Assembly (NCBI RefSeq): GCF_016808335.1
Contig: NC_053153.1
Location: forward strand, 15,387,033 to 15,451,032
DNA length: 64,000 nucleotides
From: Panicum virgatum
Lineage: Eukaryota; Streptophyta; Magnoliopsida; Poales; Poaceae
Reading direction: 5' to 3'
Below the pieces are notes generated by a model. That model did no database searches, was not told the DNA's origin, and worked only from the letters and a program-made list of their open reading frames with translations. Both the position numbers and the translations under genes were made by a program. Within the stretch, counting starts at the first letter, position 1. Every line of letters starts with the position of its first letter. Positions 11,441 to 30,646 of this stretch are shown piece after piece.

Positions 11441-13349
11441 TTTTTAGGGAAACACCGGGGGACGAAAGATCCCCACTTGAATGAACTTCCATAGATACCG
11501 GTAATCCAGTGATGGAAGGTGCATGGCACCAAGTACATGTGCGACGTTGGAAGGTCAAAGGAGTACAAAAGAGGAGAGGAAGATATTACAAGAGTCACAT
11601 ACAAACCCACAGATCTTTTACTCCTAACACCTATGACAAAGCATGTTGTTGTTCACCGACAAGTGATACTACTAAAAGACTTCACTTCGACAATATCCAT
11701 TCCACAGGCAACTGTAAAGCATCGAGTCGAAGACAGGCAATAGCTGTGATTGCATCATCTTTGAAGCACATCCAGAGTCCAATCGACGCCCTCCAATGCC
11801 CTCTAAGGGGAGGAAGCCTCAAAGGAGGGAGGGCCGGCGATAGGAGAACGAGGATATCCAAGAGAGGGGACCATGGTCTCGCTAACCCGGCATTTGGTGA
11901 GACGATGGAATCATGGATCCTGGATGGTGATGAGGGAAAGACCTTGGCAGCAACCATTTATCAGCTAGCAGCTTGTGAAAAAATCATGGGAAAGCGCTCA
12001 ATCACTGTTAGTGAGTTATGGTTGGGAGGTAGATGATTTCCAAGTTGTGAGGGGATCTTGAAAAGCAATGCCTTCATTAAGGTAACGACATCGTAGATGC
12101 CGCCATTGCCCACCCAGAACGGGTTGGGTTTTCACCCAGTGATCAAGACGCAGCATAGTTGCAAGGAGTTCTACAACAACACCTTCAACGAGGAAGATGA
12201 CGCACTAGAGCGCCATTGCCGTCAGCGCCGACATTGAGCCGAGCAGGATTTTCACCTAGAAAGCTCCAAGACAATTATGTACCTCCCAAGAAGATATCGG
12301 GCAAGACAGCACCACAGCGACACGGGGCCGTAGTGGTCACCAGCTCCGGTGGCAGCAACACGGCGTACCAGCACTGGACCGGGCCACAGACAGCACGCCG
12401 GCAGCTGGGCCACCACACAGCTGCGGGGGCGCCGGATCCACCCTCAAGGGCACCAGATCTGGTGCCCCGAGCCGTTGCCGCCGCCACGGCGTGGAAGGCG
12501 GTTACCGCTGCGGGCCTCCCCGTTGATGGCAGAACAGGCCCTCGGGAGACCGGATCCGGCCATAGAGGACAACACGGAGGGGAGGTCCGCCACGGATCTG
12601 TACGCTGCTGCTGGATTTCGACGAGGCCCCACAGCTAGCGGAGACCATTGCCGAATCTGAGCGCCAGGCAACGTGGGAGACTGAGGGGGAAAACGAGGGG
12701 ATGGCGGAGAGGCCCCGCCGCCACCGTCCTGGCACTTGCACGTGCTTCTGGCGAGGTGCTCCGGCGACGACAAGGGGCAGGGGCTGGAGGTGTGGGACCG
12801 AGCGCCGGCGGCGCGGTTTCCGCCCGAACCGCCCCTCGGAGCCCCATCTTGCCGGCCGGACCTAACAATGTCCCGTGCTGCGCGGTTGTATTTTTCTCCC
12901 TTTTCCTCTTTTTTCTCTCCACTTTTTTTATTTTTTTGAGAGGGAAAGGGGTGGAAACGTTAATATTTAAACATCTTTTTTTAGAAAAGGGTTGGATTCC
13001 ATTAATACATAAACTTTACATCCAGACCCTTGAACCGGGTACTCCTGAAAAATAGAGAAATTACATATAAATCCACTACAGGAGCATCCAGCATCCGTCG
13101 CCGCTGCCGACCAACGTTGCCGCAGAATGAGTCTTCTCCATCACCCGCAACGAAGAAAAACCCAAAATGAAGCTCACGGCCGGAACCCGAATCGACGAAC
13201 AAGCCTATAATGCCCTTCAGTAGCATGCCAAGAGCATGGCGTTTGTTCGTTGAACGCGTCAGGAGGTCCTCACATCCACCGGGCTCAGACACCGGTTGCC
13301 TCACCGGCCAAACCCAGTCGACAAGCAACATGCCCACAAGGGGAACAAA
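11440..13349. other. Repeat-derived GC-rich spacer, no gene recognised
   Basis: Several ORFs of 70-140 codons occur on both strands (12216-12922), but their composition is low-complexity and no domain is visible. The sequence at 12976-13349 continues after the solo LTR at 15994, so it is the split target of that insertion. Confidence 0.45.
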
Positions 13350-13354
13350 AGTAC

Positions 13355-15988
13355 TGTCACACCCGGTTTTAAGGACAAAACTGAATGTATATCTATATGT
13401 ATGCCAGAATCAAGTTTCATACATATAGATACATTATAAGTGAATTAATCAGCAACAGTATCACGTAAAAGAGAATAAGAAAAAAACAACAAACAAAAGA
13501 CTATCAGAGTTTACAGCTTATCCTGGAAACGAAGGCTTCAAACTTCACAGGCAATCGACTGGGGGTTGCGTACGCCTAGAACTCAGCAACATCTTCAGAA
13601 AACTTCATAAACCTTCTCCTTCTGAGCAGCAGTAAGTAAGGGTGAGTACACTTATGGTTGGTACTCAATAAGGCCACAAGAAATAACCAGAAAATGATTT
13701 AAATCCATCTTTAAGTTTATTAATCATGTGAGGGTCCAAGCCGCTCTCGACCGTGAGCACGGCTAACCGGTTAGTTTTAACTCTGCAGAGGTTGTACACT
13801 TTCACCACAATTCGCGTAAAAGTTCCGAAGAACTTTGAACCCAACCACGCATATGTGCTGATCAGGCACAATACCACATTTCCGAGGTGTGATTGCATAG
13901 GGACGCTACGAGGCTTTTCCAAAGAATCCCTATATGTATGTGTTGGTCCCTGCCGTTGCAATCTCTCAGAAGACACAGCTTCCTTCACCCGCTCCACAAC
14001 ACAAACTCATAACCACCAAGCGAACAACCCCAACACAACATATAGTTCATCTAATTATTTAGCCAAGACCAGATCCATATAGTGTTGTGGTTGTACGGTT
14101 TTCTTGGGTGATTCTCCATGCTCCAATTAAATCATAGTACTCTTGTATATAAGCATAGATAGAAAGATGGTTAGGGTCACTTGCCTTTCTCCAACAAAAA
14201 GCTACTCTTACTGCTCTTCACTGCTCTTCAGCTTTTGCTCACTTGCAATTCTTGATCTTCAATCTTTGAATGGCGATCCTTCTACTCGAGGCGATCAACG
14301 AGCAACCATACAAAATAATCAAAAAGATACATCTAAGAACAATACACCAAAACAAAGAAAGGCTTTAAAAGAACGTACTAAAGGATAGGGCTCGTTACTA
14401 TGGTTACGAGAGCGCAAGAAACACGGAAAACAGAGCTAGGACGGCGATTTTATAGACTAAACGGTGCTTCAGGGATCTAGTCGCGATTAACTAAAAAGTT
14501 AAGGACTAACAGAAAAGATTTATAAGACACAACAAAGTGTGCTCATAGAGGATGACAAAGTGATAAAGCTACCACACACGTTGCAAGGATCACATGAGCG
14601 CAAGAATTGATGAAAACGGGGCTAAAACGGAGAAATTATGGCTAAAACAAGGTTCTAGGGGCTTATTTGTAAAGAAACAGAGCTTCCAGGGGCTAGATCT
14701 GAAGAAACCAGGGGCTAAAACATAATTAAACCTTAATCGCAGGGGCTAGCAAGCTAAACTACAACACAGGGATGACGGGTTCTATTTTACAAAAGAACAG
14801 GGGCTAAAACAAAAGAAACTGGGCTAGATTATAAATTCTTTTGAACTGTCATGGACCGCGGCTTGATTTCTAGAAAATTGAGGGGCTCTTTTGCAAATCT
14901 GCCATGGTTGACCGGTACCCTGGGGTTTGACTTTGGTTTAGATCCAATCTGGGTCGGTGATGCGAGATCCGACGGCCAGGACGGGTTGGGGGCGGCGGCG
15001 CAGGCGACTGGCGGCGAGCTAGGGGCGGCGGCGGTTCGCCGGACTTGGCCGTAAACGGCCGTCCGAGCTCGGATTCGAGCGCGGTTTGCACTAGGGGCAA
15101 GCGCGCGGCGCGGGCAACTCATCTAGGGCGGCGGCGCAGAGCTAGAGCGAAGCTCGCGGCGGCGCATGGCGGATGGCGGCGACGACAAACAAGACCGGGC
15201 GGAGCAGAGCAAGAGAGAGGGAGAGAAGGGGCCCGCGGGATCTACAACCTTGACGCGAAGCTCTCGGACGGCTCGGGGATGGCGGAAATTGCACGGAACG
15301 GCGGCGCGGCTCGAGCTCGGCTTGCCAACAATGGCGGCGGCGGAAAGCTAGGGTTTTGCGCAGGGCGAGAGGCGGCGGTTGCGGCTTGGGGAGTAGGGGG
15401 GTCGCGGGTCCCTTTTATAGGGGCGCGGAGGCGCCTTGGCGTGCGCGCCACGGCCGCGCGGCGAGGCGTGCACGGTCGGGACTCGAGTTCAACCCGAGTC
15501 TGGCTCGAGCGCGAGGAGGGGGATGACAAGAGGGGCCCGCGTGTCGGCAACGCCGGGAAAGAGGGCGCAGCACGGCCAGCGCGCGACTGGGCCGGGGTTC
15601 TGGGCCGCAGTAGCCGGTTGGGCTGGTGGAGAGGAAGAGAAAAAGAAAAAAAATGGGCTGGGCTGCTGGCTGGGCTGAAGAGAGGGGGTTCCGGTTTGCT
15701 TTTTCTTTTCTTTTGCAAAAGCTTTCAAACAAATTCAATTTGAATCCAAATTCAAAGAATTTGAATTCAAATTGAACAACAAACAATAAACAATGCAAGG
15801 GCAGCATGAGTGCAAAACAAACAAAAAGTTTTATTTAGTTTTAGAAAACAACCAATCATTATTTTTTTTTCACTAAAGTTCCCTGCGAAGAAAATAAATG
15901 TTGCGAAAATTTTAAAATTATGAGAAAATTTATTGCTTTATTTTACTTTTAATCACATCCTGAAATTCAACAATTTCAGGGTGTGACA
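13355..15988 (-). mobile_element. Solo LTR of a Ty3/gypsy-type retrotransposon
   Basis: The 2634-bp unit starts TGTCACACCC and ends GGGTGTGACA, so it has TG...CA termini inside a 10-bp inverted repeat. It is flanked by a perfect 5-bp duplication AGTAC (13350-13354 and 15989-15993). No gag or pol is present, consistent with LTR-LTR recombination. A good TATA box (CTATAAAAGG, minus strand, about 15409-15418) suggests transcription leftwards. The GC-rich ORFs at 15045-15743 and their antisense partners belong to this LTR. Assignment to gypsy rests on the TGT-ACACC style of terminus and is an inference. Confidence 0.8.
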
Positions 15989-15993
15989 AGTAC

Positions 15994-16640
15994 AACAGCC
16001 CAGCACGAGGAGGTGGAGAACTAACCTCCCAAAGTGGTCATCAGAACCACTTTGGAGGGACAAAACAAACCTCTGGTCTCCAGCAGTCATGTCTTTGGAT
16101 GCAAGGCCAGCGACACAGTGGACACAGTGAAGCTCACAGAGGATTCGAGCACCAACGCAAAAGAAATCATCAAGTAATACATCGCCAGTGTCGAACCCCC
16201 CGCATAAGACGCCCACAACCATCGCCAAACTCGAATCACCAACAACGACACCAGAAAGAACCAGGAGGTAGCAAAAGATTCCCGTAAAAGACCAAACCGG
16301 GAAGAAATCCAACCCTTTGCATCGATAACCTAACCGATGGGGAGACACAATCCTTCACGCATCGCTGACGAATTCGAAGACACCATCACCTTCATCCTCC
16401 GCAGCAGCACCATGAAGAACCCTAACCCTCATAAATCACAAGATAAACACTTGCTATTATGTAGTATCTACACGGCCCGCCGCCGATTGATCAGCCCCCA
16501 CCACCTCCGTCACCAGCGAGGGCGTCGGAGAGGCAAGAACCGATCAAATCGGCGGCAGATCGGAGTATCGCCCTGAGTCGCCGCAAGTTACTGTGCAATG
16601 GGGAAAGAAGTCTCGACAAGTCGGGGGATGTATTTAAACA
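15994..16640. other. Right half of the LTR target sequence
   Basis: This continues the repeat-like sequence that ends at 13349 and runs up to the YAO-like promoter. I recognise no protein domain in it. Confidence 0.4.
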
Positions 16641-16672
16641 GTTAAGGTCCGTCTAAAAGTTGAGACCAATTC

Positions 16673-16763
16673 GGCCCAAATCTCCGTCCATCCGTAGTCA
16701 AGGCCCATCGGCCCAAGACCGGTAAAGCCCTCGTCTCGTCCGCAACTCCCACTCTTAAACCCT
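16673..16763 (+). promoter_or_regulatory. Site II (GGCCCA) and telo-box cluster, YAO-like promoter
   Basis: Three GGCCCA elements (16673-16678, 16702-16707, 16710-16715) are followed by an AAACCCT telo-box core (16757-16763), 140-230 bp upstream of the ATG. TCP-bound site II elements with a telo-box are a known signature of plant ribosomal-protein and ribosome-biogenesis promoters, which suits the U3 snoRNP protein encoded downstream. Confidence 0.65.
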
Positions 16764-16901
16764 CGCTTTCCGCCGCCCGTCGCTTCCTTCCTTCGCTTCC
16801 CCCAAACTCTAGCGCACGACCGGCGGCGGCGGCGAGACACAGCCTCGCCCTTGCCGGAATCCTAGCGCAAGCGTGCGCTCTCGCTCTCCCCACCGGCCAC
16901 C

Positions 16902-24040
<7,139 letters not shown>

Positions 24041-24961
24041 GGTAGCTGATTGGCATTGTCAAGGAACACTTTCAGTGTTGTAGAAGATGACATCACAAGC
24101 GACACCTCTTGCATTACACAGTTCAGCATGCATAGTACCTGCAGGAGGAATTCGATGTTAGAAGGTCAACAGCAAGCAACGGGAATTTAGAGGTGTGAAC
24201 AGATTGTTTGAGCTCAGAAAGATATGTATGTTCGTTGGTAACCATCCTGCCGGATGCCCCAACTAGTAACTTGAGGCAATTTTGTAACTCTTATGCCTTT
24301 TAAAGAGTAACAGATTAATTTGTCAAACAAGTGTGATCCGGCCTGCCTGCCTATTGGTTCTCCAAGCTCTTCTTGCTATTTATTATCCTAGTGCAGATCT
24401 GCTCGGGTCGCTGGGCTTTTCCTTGATCGCATGGAACACGATTCGAGCCCAGGTCTAAAAAAAAAATCGAGCCCAGTATTGTTTTCAAGAGAGAAAAAAA
24501 AATATGGCTTTGATGCTTTCATTTTCTGAGGGTCCAAGGCTGGCTGATTGGTCCAACCGTGCAGCTTTTAATCTAGCTGTGCTGATCTGACAATTCTTAC
24601 CGAGGCTGATGCAATTCTCAGCTTTTCAATAAGTCAAACGTTGACTGAAGTTATATAAAAAAAAAGTAGTATCATGAGATTATTTATAAAATATATTTTC
24701 AAAATAAATTTATTTAGAGAGGTAAGCACTAATACTATATTCTAAATTTGAACTAATTTGCCCGGTATAAATCCTATATTTTTTTGACGGAGGAAATAGC
24801 TTGAGGTGCTAGTGACCAACTTGCTCTGGTAGAACATCGTGGCTGTACTGCTTTTTGTTTTAGTCTAGCCAGGCTCGCTGTTGCCGCCAGCAGTCCACGT
24901 TTTCGGTCCATTTCTGATTTCACCACACTTCGAAGTGCTTGCATGGGGAAGGGCGCCATCT
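24041..24961. other. YAO-like 3' UTR and spacer
   Basis: The first 300 bases are likely 3' UTR. The rest is AT-rich spacer up to the MULE target site, and no gene is visible. Confidence 0.45.
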
Positions 24962-24971
24962 TTGTTGCCGA

Positions 24972-26130
24972 GCGGGTTTTTTATTTTTTATTTTCATTTT
25001 TTACAAAAAAATATATTTTCGTTTTCGAAATTTACAAGAATATACCCCGGCCGCCCAGCTGCCGGGCGGCCGACACCTGGTCGCCCCACTGCCGGGCGGC
25101 AGCGGGCTTATTTGTAAAATTTTTTGTAAAAAAATTGCGTTCCGGTCCCTGAAGGACCGGTCGCCCGGCAGCGGGGCGGCCGGCCCCTCAGGCCGCCCGA
25201 CAGCTGGGCGGCCGGTCCAGCCTAGCTGGTTCTCCAATATTTTCAGAGGACAGAAAGAACTCGTGTTTCATCTGCCTGCTGGTCTGATCGTGACAGGCTC
25301 ACTGCTCTCTCTCCACCGAACAAATCAGCACCTGCTCTCCTTTTTCCACGCCAAGCACAGTAGAGCAATCAATTAGCAACAGCTCTCTCTTCTCTCTCAT
25401 GCATGCACACTCACGCACCGACAAAAGCTCTCTCTTCTCTCTCACTCATGCACACTCATGCACACTCTTCTCTCCCGTCTAGGAAGAGCTCGTGTTTCAT
25501 CTGCCTGCTAGTTTGATCGTGACAGTGAGGAACAGAGGTGGCGGCGGCTTGAGAGGAGGCACATGGCGTGAGGAGCAGGAGCACAGGCTGCTGGCGGTGG
25601 TGTGGTTGGGGAAAAAGAAATAACTGGGGGCATTAAAGAGGAGCTCTGGCTGCTGCTTGTGCTATGTGCCAGTGCGTGAGTGTTCATGCATGCATGAGAG
25701 AGAAGAGAGAGAGCTGCTGCTGCTAATTGATTGCTCTGCTGTGCTTGGCGTGGAAAAAGGAGAGCAGGTGCTGATTTGCTCGGTGGAGAGAGAGCAGTGA
25801 GTCTGTCCCAATCAGACCAGCAGGCAGATGAAACACGAGCTCTTCCCATCCTCTCAAAATATTGAAGAACCAGCTAGCCTGGACCGGCCGCCAAGCTGCC
25901 GGGTGGCCTGGGGGCCGGCCGCCCGGCTGCCGGGCGACCGATCCTTCAGGGGCCGGAACGCAATTTTTTTACGAAAATTTTTACAAATAAGTCCCTACCG
26001 TCCGGCAGCGGGGCGACCAGGTGCCGGCCGCCCGGCAGCTGGGCGGCCGGGTATATTTCTGTAAATTTCGAATATAAAAATATATTTTTGTAAAAAACGA
26101 AAATGAAAAATATAAAAATAAAAAAACCGC
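24972..26130. mobile_element. Long-TIR foldback Mutator-like element
   Basis: Two arms of about 450 bp (24972-25422 and 25672-26130) are near-complete inverted repeats around a spacer of about 250 bp. The ends are GCGGGTTTTTTATTTT and AAAATAAAAAAACCGC. A perfect 10-bp direct repeat TTGTTGCCGA flanks them (24962-24971 and 26131-26140), in the 9-11 bp range of Mutator-like elements. Each arm carries GC-rich palindromic units around CTGCCGGGCGGC. There is no transposase. The element ends 147 bp upstream of the F-box ATG. Confidence 0.8.
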
Positions 26131-26162
26131 TTGTTGCCGATCAACCCAAACGGAGTCCGTGC

Positions 26163-26204
26163 GGCCCATAAAGCGCAAAGGAGGAGCCGACACGACACGG
26201 CCCA
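26163..26204 (+). promoter_or_regulatory. Site II (GGCCCAT) pair upstream of the F-box gene
   Basis: Two GGCCCATAAA motifs (from 26163 and 26199) lie 75-115 bp before the F-box ATG and only about 25-75 bp from the MULE target duplication. They resemble TCP-bound site II elements. Confidence 0.5.
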
Positions 26205-26276
26205 TAAACCCCCTTTGAGGCGCCCGATCATCCGCCTGTTCGCCGCCCTCCGCCGGGTTGCGCGAGAGGGAAGGAG

Positions 26277-27998
26277 ATGGCTGCCCGGGGTGCTTGCAAG
26301 GAATGCCATCGGCTCCGGTTGGGTTCAACATGCTGCCGCGCGGGGATCCTTCCTCGCGGCACCCGGATCCGGCGCCGCGGCGACGGCGCCGACCGCATCA
26401 GCACCCTCCCCGACGACGTGCTCCTCCAGGTCCTCGCCCGCGCCGCCGCTCACACCAGCCTGCTCTCCCGCCGGTGGCGCGGCCAGCTCACCTTCCACAA
26501 CATGGGGCCCGAGCCGCTCCGCTCCGCGCTCGCCCAGGTCGCCCGCCCTGCGGGTTCTCTCATAATCCGCTTCCCCGACCACCATCGGCTCTCGTCGGCC
26601 GGCATCACGGAGCTGCTCCGCGCCATCGCATCGCTTGCGCTGGTGGTTCTCGATGCCGACATTTGGGAAGACGTATGCGCCAGGGGCGACGCGGATGCCA
26701 TCGAGTTGCCGCGCTTTGAACGCACCACCTCCATCACACTCTGTTTCGGCCCATGGTTCCCGCGACCGCGATGGTCGCCGCTGTTGGTGCCTGATGAAGG
26801 TTTCACGGGCGCTTGAGAGTCTCTCGCTCTCGCTCCGTGACTGTAACATTGACCTTGGCTACCTGCTCCCATGCTGCCCGCGCCTGCGAAAGCTTCAGAT
26901 TGACAGCTGGCAGCTCGACTCTCTCACAGTCCACTCGCCATCGCTTGAGGAGCTAGATCTGAGTGCCCCTGTGCTGCTTCGGCGAATCGACATCTCAGCC
27001 ACTGTGCTCAAGACACTTAGGCTTTTTGTCATTCATAGTTTCGACAATGAGTTTACCTTGAAATTCTCAGCACCACTGGTTGACAATCTCACATGGCGGT
27101 ATGTCTGTCACTCAACAAGTGAGAGGTTTGGTGTGATCTGGTTCATGTGGAGCCTGACCTTATTGACGCCAAAGTCCCTTGGGCACGTGCACGGCCTTCC
27201 GGATAACATTCTCTGGTTGAACATAGGGACCAGAGTGCGTATACTCTCCTGCTTAATTCCTTGCTGTTCTAGTATTATTGATTTCTTATTTAAATTTTAA
27301 AAGGCATGATGTTGAACTGTTGCAGGATAATTTGGGCAATGTTTCCCGGAGCTTTGAGCAAGAGATATCCCGAATTCCAGTGAGAAATATCTCTTGTTTA
27401 GTGCTGCAACTGGCAACAAAAGGGCATGTTTATGGAGCAATGTTGCTGGATCTTATTGGGCTATATTCCTCTATCCAAAGGCTTCAGGTGACAATAAATC
27501 GATATGATAAGGTTATTATTCTTATTCCTTTTGTTTATTGATATATTTTGTTTTGATCGAATTACTATAGTCTTATGCTGGAGATTACAAAACATTAATA
27601 ATACAATGTACTCCATTTTCGTGTAGAAGGTCAAAGCATGCTCCGTAAACTGTCCTTGCCACCAGCCTTACAACTGGAGGAGTCAAATTATATCCTTGAC
27701 TGATCTTAAAGAAGTCTCTATCGAAGGCTTCAAAGGAGAAGAGCATGAAGTTGGTCTACTGAAAGTACTGCCGCGATGTGCTGTGATGCTTGAAAGAGTG
27801 ACCATCAACTTCCCTAGAAATGTTCCACGAAGTTGCACTGCCTACATGGAACTCCCTAGCATTTTAAAGGCACATCCTTCAGTAAAATTCAAGAAGGGCG
27901 GGCCTGGTGCAGCGGTAGAGCCTACCGTCTGTAACCGGAAGGTCCCGGGTTCGAGCCACAGCCTCTGCACATTTGTGTGGGTAAGGCTTGGGGCTTAA
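26277..27998 (+). pseudogene. F-box/LRR (FBD-like) gene with frameshift and SINE-altered end
   Basis: The 5' reading frame (26277-26816) encodes an F-box-like motif (DRISTLPDDVLLQVLAR, then HTSLLSRRWRGQL, several residues short of the usual spacing) and leads into SITLCFGPW. Homology then continues in another frame from about 26800 (ALESLSLSLRDCNIDLGYLL, LEELDLSAPVLL, the LRR region), so a frameshift lies near 26795-26815. Further exons are 27326-27511 and 27627 onward (TDLKEVSIEGFKGEEHEVGL, an FBD-like end), with in-phase GT-AG joins; exon 1 probably ends at 27234. A SINE at 27893-28063 interrupts the last exon, giving a new tail of about 35 residues and a stop at 27996-27998. Without it the frame would end at 28114-28116. 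F-box proteins are substrate adaptors of SCF ubiquitin ligases. A sequencing error at the frameshift cannot be excluded. Confidence 0.85.
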
Positions 27999-28063
27999 AA
28001 ACAACCCTTCCCCAGACCCCGCACAGTGCGGGAAGCCTACGGCACTGGGTACGCCCTTTTTTT
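27893..28063 (+). mobile_element. Au-type SINE (tRNA-derived)
   Basis: The 171-bp element has a tRNA-like head with an A box (TGGTGCAGCGGTAGAG) and a B box (GGTTCGAGCC). Its body ends CTGGGTACGCCC plus a T tract, the known end of grass Au SINEs. A 19-bp perfect target duplication (27874-27892 and 28064-28082, ATCCTTCAGTAAAATTCAA) flanks it. It lies in sense orientation in the last exon of the F-box gene. Confidence 0.93.
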
Positions 28064-28116
28064 ATCCTTCAGTAAAATTCAAAATTTACCGTGGTGATCA
28101 GGTTTTATTTGGATGA

Positions 28117-30400
28117 TTAAGATGCTCCTAGAGGTAACGAAATATAGTATGCTTTAGACTAATCTCACTGAAACTAAAACTTGAGCTTTATCATAATTGA
28201 TAGTTCTCCCTGTTTGTTGCTGAATTAAGTTTCTATTACTTCTTTGAATGTTGCTGGTGCTGATTTTACAGTGCAGTGATGGTTGCTGTATTGTGTAATT
28301 GCTAAACTGTGATACCATGAGGGTTTCGTGTGCTGTATTGCCCATTCTAGCCTAATGCTTGTGTCCAGACCTTATCCACTACAGAATCAGCATCTTCTTC
28401 CTTCATTTCGTTTTTTTAAATGTTGAGCAACCTCCTAAATCCTAATTGTGCTACCCACATATGGAGGAATAACTTTAGCACTTCTGTTCAAGTTTTGATG
28501 CCTTTACAATTTTGATTCTAGTTTGTCCAGTTCGTGGAGGCTTGGAGGTACATGTAGCTAAAATGTTTCTAGGGATGAAGTCTGCTGCCGGGACATCCTA
28601 TTCTTTGTATTATCAGATATTGAACAGTTCTTTTCTTACATTTAAATGGAACAAAAGGGGGTCAGTGAAGTTGCCTTGTATTTCTGAATAGACGATTTTC
28701 CATAACATCATGGAGTAATTGACACAAGAATTTCTATACTAACATCTTGAACGAACTCATTTTCTGGCACATAGCTTCCTTGAACCTCTTAACATGTGAA
28801 GATGATATAACCTAGATATCTGTACTTTGCAAGCAAAATAACATTTTCTGCAATCCCCAACTTCATGTTGACAATGGTTCAATCAATCAGGAATTCAGTA
28901 TGCATCTGGTATACTGCTGCATGATTGGCCACTGCATATATTAGAATGTTCCGTATTGCTTTGTTCTAGACTTTAAAATGTTAATGTTGTTCTTCCACAT
29001 GGTTTGTATGCTGAAGTTTCTTTGTGGAAGATGATCTGCGATGAAGCCATGGTTCTTATGCGATGACATATACAGCTATGCTATTAAATTTTATCACAGC
29101 AATATGGTATTAGAAAACAGTTGTGCGGTGAGAGTCATCTTCTAGGTGTGCTTTTATTGACTTTACAATCTGTTGAAATGATCTAGGAAATCTCTCTTTG
29201 CAGTGATCAAATCAGGATGTTGGTGGTACTGTGTAATCACAGTAGCACTCAGAACTGAGATATAGTTTAGACCTTTAGATCCTTTTATAAAGCAATCAAT
29301 ATGAAAATAATTGTTATGCAGTCCTATGATAATGTATGTTTACTGCCTTGTTTTCTTCCAGCCATAATTCCTACTGCATCCTAGTAGATTCTTTCGGTGA
29401 TTTTTTTAATAAATACTTGTGCTGGTTTTATTTGCTCAGCTAGTTTAAGATCAATGGCTGTCCTTGCTCTAGTGACTGTTTCACCATACAAGAATATTTT
29501 TTTTTCTTAAAGTTCGTTTTCACCTTGACTCATACAGCTGCATTTTTCAGGTATGTGCTGCCAGATTTCTTTTGATAGCATGCTTACTAAAGGTTGCTTC
29601 TTTGGTTGTGGCATGTGAGGCTTAATCAATTCTGCAAGATACTTTCACACTGGTGGAATCTGTTTTCCAGTTTATCAGGATCCGCTGTAGTTGATTTAGC
29701 GTACAATCGCAAAATCTTCAGATGTGGTCAGAAACCTAAGACGAGAGAGAGAGAAAAAATTCTCAGTTTCATCTGACGATGATAGATAGTGCAGTATGGC
29801 CAGAACAAGGTGTTGCATAATACAAACCCTGGGAAGAAAGGGAGTCTGGTCCATAGATCATTTTCTGCTCCTTTTCCCAAGTTGTATATACGTCAACTAT
29901 GGTCTATGGAGGTTTACCCAATGAGCTGATAAAAACCCAGTCAAGTTCTAGTTCCTTGAGTGTGTCTGGGCTGATGTAATAGGATGCTGGTGTTGAAATG
30001 TCTCATTGCTGCATGATCCCAAAAGCAGCCTTCTTATTTGGTTAAGATGGGTTGTCTCATAACTGTGCTTATTCTCTTATCGTGGAATCAGTATAGATCT
30101 TTCTTTGCAGTTTTAATTCTAATTTGTTCTGCTTGGGGTCATTGGTCTTTCTGAAATATTTGTCGGAACGCATTATGCTGCTGTTTATATTGTCAAAAGT
30201 TGAACATGTGCCTTGTATTTCTGGATAGAAGATTTGGTGTGCGTTTAACTTAATAGTCTAAACGATGAAAAGGATTTTCGATACTAAATCTGGCATAACT
30301 TCATTATCTGGTGTTCCTACTTGGAAGATGTGTACGACTAGAGCATGTGGTTTTCTTTTACAAAACGACTGCTTGACGTTTAGCCGGTAGTTCAGCCTGG
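28117..30400. other. Gene-free spacer with weak internal duplication
   Basis: No ORF or RNA gene is convincing. Part of 28610-28800 (TGCCTTGTATTTCTGAATAG) resembles part of 30150-30330 (TGCCTTGTATTTCTGGATAG), which suggests an old internal duplication. Confidence 0.4.
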
Positions 30401-30411
30401 TGGGATTGTGC

Positions 30412-30540
30412 GGCCCAAAACGAGGGGAAGAAATGGGCGCATCTCGAATGATGTGGACTTGACATCGTCATCAGATACAGTCTTGGGCCCATAAAAAGGT
30501 CATCTGGGCCTACCGTATCGAACAGTGCCGTTTTGGCCCA
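30412..30540. promoter_or_regulatory. Orphan cluster of site II (GGCCCA/TGGGCC) motifs
   Basis: Four motifs occur within 130 bp (30412-30417, 30484-30489, 30505-30510, 30535-30540), as in plant housekeeping promoters. No intact gene follows on either strand, and a CACTA element starts about 105 bp downstream. Confidence 0.4.
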
Positions 30541-30646
30541 TTTCACCATCCAGGGAATTTGGGTGCACGGAGAAGAGCGCCTCGTGTTGTCGGAAAATTC
30601 TGAACCTGTGCGCCAAGGATGCAAAGAATGGCAAGATCCTTCTACA

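Noticed and set aside
15045..15743. 232-codon plus-strand ORF in the LTR
   Set aside because: Arg/Gly/Ala-rich composition without a domain, inside a solo LTR; antisense frames are equally long.
13355..15988. Interpretation as a DNA transposon with TGTCACACCC TIRs
   Set aside because: Length, TG...CA ends, 5-bp duplication and internal TATA fit a solo LTR better.
27900..27975. tRNA-like sequence with A and B boxes
   Set aside because: The T arm is followed by SINE body and a T tract with a 19-bp target duplication, so it is a SINE head, not a tRNA gene.
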